The notes below the pieces were generated by a model. That model was not told where the DNA came from. It saw only the letters and a program-made list of their open reading frames with translations, and did not search any database. From Xiphophorus maculatus (taxonomy: Eukaryota > Chordata > Actinopteri > Cyprinodontiformes > Poeciliidae), in assembly GCF_002775205.1 (NCBI RefSeq), contig NC_036465.1, positions 208,638-272,637 on the forward strand: 64,000 nt of DNA. Reading direction: 5' to 3'. Made by a program: the position numbers and the translations under genes. Below are positions 57,494-64,000 of the stretch, in pieces; within the stretch, counting starts at the first letter, position 1; each line of letters starts with the position of its first letter.

Positions 57494-57499
57494 AATAAA
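57494..57499 (+). terminator. Poly(A) signal of the plus gene
   Basis: AATAAA lies 50 bp after the stop codon at 57442-57444. Confidence 0.75.
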
Positions 57500-57523
57500 G
57501 CAAGTTTGATTCTGAGGAACCAG

Positions 57524-57529
57524 TTTATT
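57524..57529 (-). terminator. Poly(A) signal of the minus gene
   Basis: AATAAA on the minus strand lies 114 bp beyond its stop codon (57643-57645). Cleavage 10-25 bases further would fall at or inside the 3' UTR of the plus gene. Confidence 0.75.
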
Positions 57530-57642
57530 GTGTAAAATGTTCTGAACAGCAGATCCACATCCAGACGGGTTCCGACCCGGTTCGTTCTGACAAACATCTA
57601 AAACATAAAAGCAAAAAACATGAAACTCTTCTTCAGGTGTTT

Positions 57643-60600
57643 TCAGGCCGCCGTCTTCTTCAGCTTCTTCTTCTGCGCTTTGGCCCGTTCCTTCTCCAGA
57701 TGTTTCTGGATGAACAGAGAAACAACCACAGTCACCATCACAGAACCTTACAGAACCACCGTGACCCGGTTCTGGTAGGACGGGACCAGAACCTGGAGGA
57801 GAGACAGGTTCAGCACTTGGACACAAAAACATCAGAAGTAATTAGAGCAACATCTGGAACCAAGAACTGATGAAACAGGACATGGCCCTTCAAAATAAGA
57901 CAAGTTCATTTTTAAAGTTTAATGTTGACTTTTAGCACAGACATCCTGGTTCAGTCCTGTGACTAGTGAGGGATTCTGGGTAATGAAGGCAGCTAACTCA
58001 CCAGGAAACAGGCGAGTTTCTCATCTTCCAACCTGGACTCCTTTTCTAAAACTGCTTATTCAATTATTTTAGATTAATATACTCTATCATTTTAAAAAAT
58101 GTAAGCATGAAAACTCATGAAATTACACAAATACATGATGAAGCTTTACGTTAGCTTTGTGCGAGTCACTTTTCATTTAGGTCAAAATGGAAAAATCCCA
58201 ACAGTTTAGTGTTGAAGAGGCCGTGGAGTTCGTCACTGGACAGCCGATCCCAAATAGCCCAACAAACGGGTCAGAGAAGAACCAAGAGGGTCTAGAAATT
58301 CAGATCTGATTCAGTGATTTAGCTACGGAACCACATTCAGGCCAAACATTTTCTTGGAGAAAGTACATTTTTAAAACCCTCAAATGCTCTTAGAGAACAT
58401 CTCCTGATGGGACCCAAAATCCAACCAGGTATTAGAGACAGTTTACCTCTAACAGTTGGACAGAGAAATGTTAATACCACAGTGGAAGAAATACAGAATC
58501 TGACCGGCCAAATGTCAGGAGACATTAGAATATTGCAACATGACGCAAAGTGTCTGGTAGTGGAAGATAAAACATCACAAATTAGATTTCACGTCTTATT
58601 GGAGTCTCTACATTTCATTGATGGATCAGATTTGTCAAATTGACTTGTGAAGGAGAAGTACTGGAGGACCCGATTCACTCAACATGGCAGCATGGGGACG
58701 GCCTTCTGCAGGTCACAGACCTGCTCCTGCAACTCAGCAGGATCTGTTTGTTACCACGGCAACTGGAAGAAGATCCCACTTGGGACTGAATGATGATGTG
58801 CAGCTTTAGAAACCTTTTCAGGTTCTTATCCTGGGCTCCATTTGAAGTCACATTTCATTAGTTTGTAGGAAACATTTTGAAGGTTGTAAAACTGAAAAAG
58901 ATCCTGCAAATAAAAAGTTAAGTTTGTATCAAGAAAATTCTTGATATCACCGAATATTCCCAATGTGACATGAATACGTCACAAGTCAGAGCCGTGCCAG
59001 TGGGTGGCGCTATTATAAAAACAAAACCTTTAGATATGCGTTACATACGATCCATCTGGTATAATATATGACTCCCATAATTGTAATAAAATAGAAGTGG
59101 GTCTGGGTTCTTTGGGCTGAACCGGGCTACCTGTGGGCGGGGCCGGCTCACCTGCAGCTTGTCGTAGTGCGCCTGGCTGCTGCAGTGCGCCTTCTTGGCC
59201 TTTTCCTCGTTGGAGTAAAACAGGAAGCAGAGGCGGCAGTAGTATCCCATCTTCACATGCTCCACGCCTGCACAGCCAATCACAGCGCAGCATTCTAACC
59301 ACACGTCTGTAGCCATGGCAACAGCGTCAGGGCACTTACCCATGGGGGTGTCGGGGTCGTAGGGCGGGAGAGCCGCCACGCCGGGCTCAGCAGGGGGCGG
59401 GGCCTCCGTCTGACCGTTCTGATTGGTCGACGTCTCCATCTCCTCCTGCAGAACAAAGTGAAGCTGGTGAAACGGGTCGGAGGTTCTGGTCGGTTCCAGA
59501 TGATCCAAAGCTCCAGTACAACAGCTTCTGATTGGTCCATTCAGGAGTCTCTATGGAGACCGCAGACAGTCCTTTAACTGGACTGGGTTCCTCCAGAACC
59601 CAACGGGTCAGAACCAGGGATGCCAGTAGCAGAGTAACGAGTTTTTGATGGATTAACATCAACTGAGAAGCTTTTACCTCGTCCTCCGTGTTTACTGTAA
59701 ACTGGTGTTGGAGGTTTTAGTGAATTTTCCTCTGGGTTGTTGCGGCGCGTTGCTCGGATCCGACCAGTAGAACTTTTATGGTCACAGAAGTTTGTGTGAC
59801 CCAGACTGAAGACTCACGAGCTCCAGTCCTCTCGTCCCTAATGCTCGCTGACTCTGGTCGCTATGGTAACGTTTATACCTTCAAAATAAGATGCGCCGTA
59901 AGCTAAAGATTCGCCACAAAACGAACATTTTAACTCTCGATAAAGAAACCAATGGGAGCCTGACGCACGGCGCGCTGGCGGGTTGAGGCTTCGCCGCCTG
60001 CTGGTCCGGGATCAATCCGTCCTCCTGTCTCCCTTCTGGTCGGTTCCAGAAGATCCAAAGACCTCTGATCCGTTTCTTACTCATTTTGCTGCTTGTGGCT
60101 CAATGTTGGCCAGGAATCCAGTTAAAGGATTTTCAAAATAAAAGACCCACCACACTCAGATAATACATAAAACAGAAATACTCAATTATTTCTTGTGCGG
60201 CCCGGTACCGGTCCGCGGGCCGGGGACGACTGATCTAAGGGACGTCATTAGTTAATAGAACCTCGTTTTGACCTAATGAACTTTTGATCGATCATTGATT
60301 GGACGTCCATTAATTCTTCACATCCCCAGTCAGAACCCGGGTCCAACATGATACCGGGTCAGAACCGGCTGGAGAACATCCAGGACCTCAGAGTGACCAA
60401 CAGAAACAAGGCCAGAACACGGATAGCCAGTTCTGGTTTGGTACCGGGTCAGAACCTGGACTCACCTCTGGTTTCGTATCGTCTGAACTTTCTGGAAGTT
60501 TCTCTGCAGAGTCTTTCTCCACAGCGGCGCCTTCAGTGATGTCACAGCTTGGCCCCGCCTCCTGCTCCTCCTCCTCTTCCTCCTCCGTCTCCCCGGCCTT

Positions 60601-63340
60601 GGCCTCCTTCTCCTCCTCTTCCTCCTCCTCTTCCTCGCGGTCCTCCTCTTCCTCCTGTTTCTGCTTCTTGGCCGGCGGCTCCTCGGCACCGCGGCCGCTC
60701 CGCTCCGGACTCTTGTCCCTCTTGGACGGCGCCGGGTACTGATGGCTGGAAGAGACGAGCTGCAGTGACTCGGGGACCTGGGACTCGGGGACCTGGGCCC
60801 CCGAGTCCCTGTTTACAGGTGAAAAACAGTTTCTGGTGAAAATGGAAGTTTTGTTGGGTTTGTTCTTTACATTTACATAAAACCACCGAATGTTTCCTCT
60901 GAAACAGGACAGATTGAAAATGGGTTCCAGAGTGCAGTGGTTCTGAAACGTACCGGTGTCCGGTACCGGTACCGTTGTCTTGTAAACAGAATAAATGGAT
61001 CTTTCTCTCAGAGAATCTCTAGCTAATGCATAGCATGACGCAAAACAGCTGCTTCCTACCATCCACAGAAGAAGAAACTACTGATAATGCTGCTGTTGCT
61101 ACAGTTCATGTTCCCCCATCAGGTCCGGTTCCCTCAGCGTCTCTTCATCGCTCCGCATCACCAAGGCGGCAAAATACACGCCTGCTTGTTCAGCTCTTAT
61201 CTAGAGAACTACAGACACCATGAAAACTCAAACAACGGGTTTCAGAGAAGTTAGCCCACTTTTTTACAAACTGCACCCTAATCAGACACACACAGTGTGG
61301 TTCCCCCAATATCTGGGGGAACGGGACCCGATGGGGGAACGGGAATCGAAGTGCTTTAAAGTAGAACTTTTCTTTTCAATACATGCACACTTAGTTTCAA
61401 AGAACCTAGCACCAACTAGTGGCGTGTTTCTCAACCTTGTTGGGACAGCGCCCCCTATCCATCATCCAGGTCCTCCAAAGAAGACGTAGGCTACTTTGCA
61501 CTGAATATTATTTTATTATTAATATTACTATCACTATTGTTGGTGTTTTGATTTTTATGGTTCATGTATTTATCATGAAAAATAATTTCCCAGAGAACAA
61601 AAAAGTCGTATTGATTATTGCAACAGCGTCTTCACAGGTCTGTCCAACAAATCAATCAAACAGCTGCAGCTGATCCAGATGCTGCTGCTGGCGTTCTGAC
61701 TAAAACCAGGAAGATAGAGCACATAACACCAGTTTTAAAGTCCCTCCACTGGCTCCCTGTAGCTCAAAGAATAGACTTTAAAATCCTGTTGTTAGTTTAT
61801 AAATCACTGAACGGCTTAGCACCACAATACATTAAAGATCTGCTGTTGTTGTATCAACCTTCCAGACCTCTCAGGTTCTGGTTCTGGTTCTGCTCTGCAT
61901 CCCCAGAACCAGAACCAAACGAGGAGAAGCAGCTTTCAGCATCTATGCACCACAAATCTGGAACAAACTTCCAGAAAACTGTAAAACAGCTGAAACACTG
62001 ACTTCCTTTAAATATAGACTAAAAACCCACCTGGTTAGGATTGTATTTGAAATGTAATCAATTACAAATTTATTGATGGAACTTGACTTAATGCTGTGTT
62101 TTGATTATTGATTCTATGTTGCTTTGTGTTTCTGTGTTGATATGATGTAAAGCACTTTGAAATGTCTTGCTGCTGAAATGTGCTATACAGATAACATTTG
62201 ATTGATTGAATGATTGATTGATATTAGCAGAGCATCCCACCTTTTGATGTTTACCTTTACTGTGTAAACAAAGATTGGAGTCAGAATGTCTTCATGTAAA
62301 TGTGTGAACAGAAATGGGACAAAACTTCCATTTTTGTTGCATCATTGTCATGTAAACAGGGAGTCCCTGGGACTTGGAGTCCCTGGGACTCGGGGCCCCA
62401 GGGACTCGGGGCCCCAGGGACTCGGCGCAGGCCGGCCTCTCACCCATGCTTCAGCTGCTTGTACTTGCGGCTCACGTAGACGGTCAGCCGCTTGCCGTGG
62501 AACTTGAGCTGCTTCCCTTTGCAGGCTTCGGCCATTTTCTCTGCAGCTTCGGGTTTCTCCATCTCTATGAAGCACTGCAAGCAGAACCACGCCGGTCAGT
62601 AGCCAGAACCAGGACCAGAACCGGAACCAGAACCAGGCTGGTACCTCTCTCTTGATCCGGTGCAGAAAGTACTTCCGGATCTTTCCGTACGGCTCGGCCA
62701 GCGTCAGGATCTCCTCGTCGGAGAAGCGGATGTTGGGAATCTGGCCGATGTAGACGACTCTGCCGGATCCGCACTGAGGGGGAGGAAGATCACCATCATC
62801 ATCACCATCATCAGGTTCTTAAACGGAGACTCGGTCGGATCCACAGCCTGTCTGACGTGGCGGCTCCTCTCTCTCGTTTGTTTAGTTTTAATCATGTTTG
62901 GTGTGTAACCATAGCAACATGATGTTTTTTGTCTCAGGGATGAAGGCAGAAAACCCGAGCATCCTCACTGCACTGACTCAGTCTTTGGTCAGGGCTGGAT
63001 TCTGATACGCTGCAACACAGACCAACCCAGCAGGGCAGCTGCAGAGGCTCCGCCCCCTGGAGAACAGAACCTCACATATGAAGTTTTATTGAAACGTCAA
63101 GTTTCTTCTAAAGGGTCAAAATGACAAACTGAGACCTGATGGAAACATCCAGAAGCAACTTTAATACACAGAGGGGCCAGGAAACCACAGAAGAAGAGCT
63201 GGAGGACTGACCTGGATGGTGGGGTAGCTCAGGGAGTGAGTGATCCTGACAGGCCGGCCGCAAACCGTCGCCGTCACGTTGCCGTTGTAGAACTTAGCCA
63301 TGTTGACGGCTTCTGCCTCCGTCTCAAACTGGATGTAGGC
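57643..63340 (-). CDS. Second matrin-3-like gene, 3' part (5' end outside window)
   Basis: Exons in transcript order: 63340-63212, 62773-62645, 62574-62444, 60745-60466, 59445-59340, 59267-59152 and 57705-57643, with consistent phases. The first encodes the back half of an RRM ([28 protein letters not shown]). The next two encode a full RRM ([53 protein letters not shown]). The following exon is Lys/Glu-rich with [13 protein letters not shown] and AKKQKQ, a likely nuclear signal, plus a long Glu tract. The next two give an acidic/Pro segment and a matrin-type zinc finger. The last encodes [20 protein letters not shown]. It is closer to matrin 3 proper than the plus-strand gene is (LAEPYGKI). 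The N-terminal part and first zinc finger are beyond 64000. It is probably a nuclear RNA-binding protein with overlapping function. Confidence 0.88.
57706..59151. other. Last intron of the minus gene
   Basis: The intron contains a piggyBac-like remnant on the plus strand (58187-58643). A near-consensus CTCF-type motif (13 of 14) lies at 58997-59010. Nothing else is recognised. Confidence 0.55.
58187..58643 (+). pseudogene. piggyBac-like transposase remnant
   Basis: An ATG at 58187 opens [17 protein letters not shown], like the N-terminal part of PGBD transposases. Further on, after stops and shifts, [13 protein letters not shown] and [17 protein letters not shown] correspond to the conserved NTTxEEI and RFxxLxRxLHFxDNxD stretches. 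The intervening core and catalytic region are missing, so it is a deleted copy. Confidence 0.55.
59152..59267 (-). CDS. Matrin-type zinc finger exon of the minus gene
   Basis: The minus strand reads [18 protein letters not shown] then [15 protein letters not shown], spacing C-x2-C-x13-H-x5-H. Donor is CAG|gtgagc and acceptor tgtgcag. The preceding 72-bp intron is a multiple of three and has no stop in frame. Confidence 0.92.
59446..60465. other. Intron of the minus gene
   Basis: No exon is recognised. The phrase gcggcccggtaccggtccgcgggccgggg at about 60196-60226 resembles the end of a common fish hAT-type repeat. Confidence 0.5.
60466..60745 (-). CDS. Acidic exon of the minus gene with two possible acceptors
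   Basis: The 3' edge is a donor CCAGAG|gtgagt. The 5' edge is most likely 60745 (cgtctcttccag). A second acceptor (cctgtaaacag, edge 60808) is also in frame and would add 21 residues ([10 protein letters not shown] and so on) translated from a GC-rich tandem repeat that belongs to an inverted repeat. The exon encodes a Lys-rich patch followed by a Glu tract. Confidence 0.85.
60760..62430. repeat. Inverted repeat pair spanning an intron
   Basis: The left arm (about 60765-60885) and right arm (about 62290-62425) are inverse complements with strong similarity: atgtaaatgt, caaaacttccattttt, tgtaaacaggga, and then units of gggactcggggcccca. The arms begin about 20 bases from each splice site of the intron 60746-62443. 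Confidence 0.8.
61605..62222 (+). mobile_element. L2/CR1-like LINE 3' fragment in intron
   Basis: The frame includes [47 protein letters not shown] and, in another frame, [14 protein letters not shown]. This is the C-terminal region of a non-LTR retrotransposon. It is followed by a 3' UTR (gtaaagcactttgaaatg, gctgaaatgtgctata) and a tgattgattga tail. The copy is 5'-truncated and frameshifted. It lies antisense to the host gene. Confidence 0.87.
62444..62773 (-). CDS. RRM of the minus gene (two exons)
   Basis: Exons 62773-62645 (43 codons) and 62574-62444 encode a complete RRM. The splice junction lies just before CFIEM, the same position as in both RRMs of the plus gene. The second exon ends LKHG with phase 2. 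Confidence 0.9.
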
Positions 63341-64000
63341 CTGAGGAAGAGGAGGAGGAAGAGGAGCAGAACCATTTAAAGTTGCTGACTTTGCCCTCTC
63401 CTTCAGGCATTTGAATATGATTTTACATGGAGCGTTGCTGCCACCTACTGCAGCTTTAGGGAACTGCTGTGCTTTTATTAAGCAGCAGGTTTGCTAGCAG
63501 CGGCTAACAGACATGTCCATCATGGCCGCTGCGTTCTGTAAGGAGCAGTTTATACGTCAGAAAGAGCCTTTATGTTTACATGTGTGAGAAAAAGTGACTT
63601 TTGCCAACTGAATTTATGTTTATTTGAATTAGTTTAGGAAAAACCTGAATACTGTGGGAGCTTTGATTGTTATGCAATAAGCTAACTAGCATGAGCTAAG
63701 CTTATGTTAGGCCAACATGTTGCTATGTTACATTAGTCGTTTATCCTGACTCTAATGTAACAGTCAGGTTCTTGTTGTTCTGATCATTATGAATGTAAAA
63801 CTTTTAGCTGCTCAGTCGTTTAAATGAAGGAAGAAGAAATGAATCAGCACCACAGCAAAACCTCACCATCAAACCGCTACAATAATTTAAAAAGGTAAAC
63901 TGCTGCTTCCATTCCATCATTAAGCTTTTAGTAAATATTTGTCAGATCCTACAGATGCAGTGCTGCTGTGACGCCGGCGCCATCTGGTGGCGCGATCAAC
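63341..64000. other. Intron of the minus gene running off the window
   Basis: No exon is recognised to the right edge. Near-consensus CTCF-type sites occur at 63438-63451 (minus) and around 63978-63991 (plus). Confidence 0.5.

Noticed and set aside
60536..60886. Ser-rich and Pro-rich plus-strand ORFs
   Set aside because: They are antisense of the Glu tract of the minus-gene exon.

Overview
The window is animal nuclear DNA, almost certainly from a teleost fish and probably a percomorph. The signs are GT-AG introns with small exons, fish-type transposon relics (a Tc1-like element, L2/CR1-like LINE pieces, tRNA-derived SINEs, hAT-type MITEs), abundant CA/GT microsatellites and a dispersed GGTTCTGG/CCAGAACC motif. 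Nothing in it looks prokaryotic. Species is not determined; the CCAGAACC-rich background would fit a cyprinodontiform, but that is a guess.

Left part, 1-15 kb, is repeat-dominated. It holds an AT-rich minisatellite (1-2035), a complete but inactivated Tc1-like transposon (2660-3919, TA target duplication), a 3.2 kb 17-bp minisatellite with a recent 61-unit internal duplication (5440-8605), an LTR-like element interrupted by a MITE (about 9455-10281), a decayed LINE (11080-11530) and a SINE. The only clear gene here is on the minus strand at 12423-14876. It is an intronless 817-codon coiled-coil protein with 27 N-terminal copies of a 7-residue Gln/Thr/Glu/Asp repeat.

The middle, 15-47 kb, has no confident protein gene. 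It contains microsatellites, a second SINE and a second LTR-like copy, GC-rich islands with TAATTA-type sites that resemble conserved regulatory DNA, a CpG-rich 32-bp minisatellite of about 70 units (32594-34858), and a (GT)n/TTACA compound array (37460-38610). Two weak candidate transcription units lie at 39.9-40.8 kb (+) and 41.3-41.8 kb (-).

The right part, 47-64 kb, carries two convergent paralogous genes of the matrin-3 family. The plus-strand gene (CDS 49248-57444) resolves into 17 coding exons with consistent phase, giving 991 codons: an N-terminal matrin-3 motif, a C2H2 zinc finger, two RRMs, an RS-rich segment, acidic tracts and a second matrin-type zinc finger. The minus-strand gene enters from beyond the right edge and ends at 57643, with RRM and zinc-finger exons visible. 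Their poly(A) signals are 25 bp apart, so the 3' ends touch or overlap. Matrin-3 proteins are nuclear RNA- and DNA-binding factors acting in splicing and nuclear-matrix organisation, so both genes probably work in the same process. Two self-complementary arrangements stand out: one coding exon lies between a (TG)11 tract at its acceptor and a (CA)n tract after its donor, and one intron of the minus gene has inverted repeats reaching almost to both splice sites.
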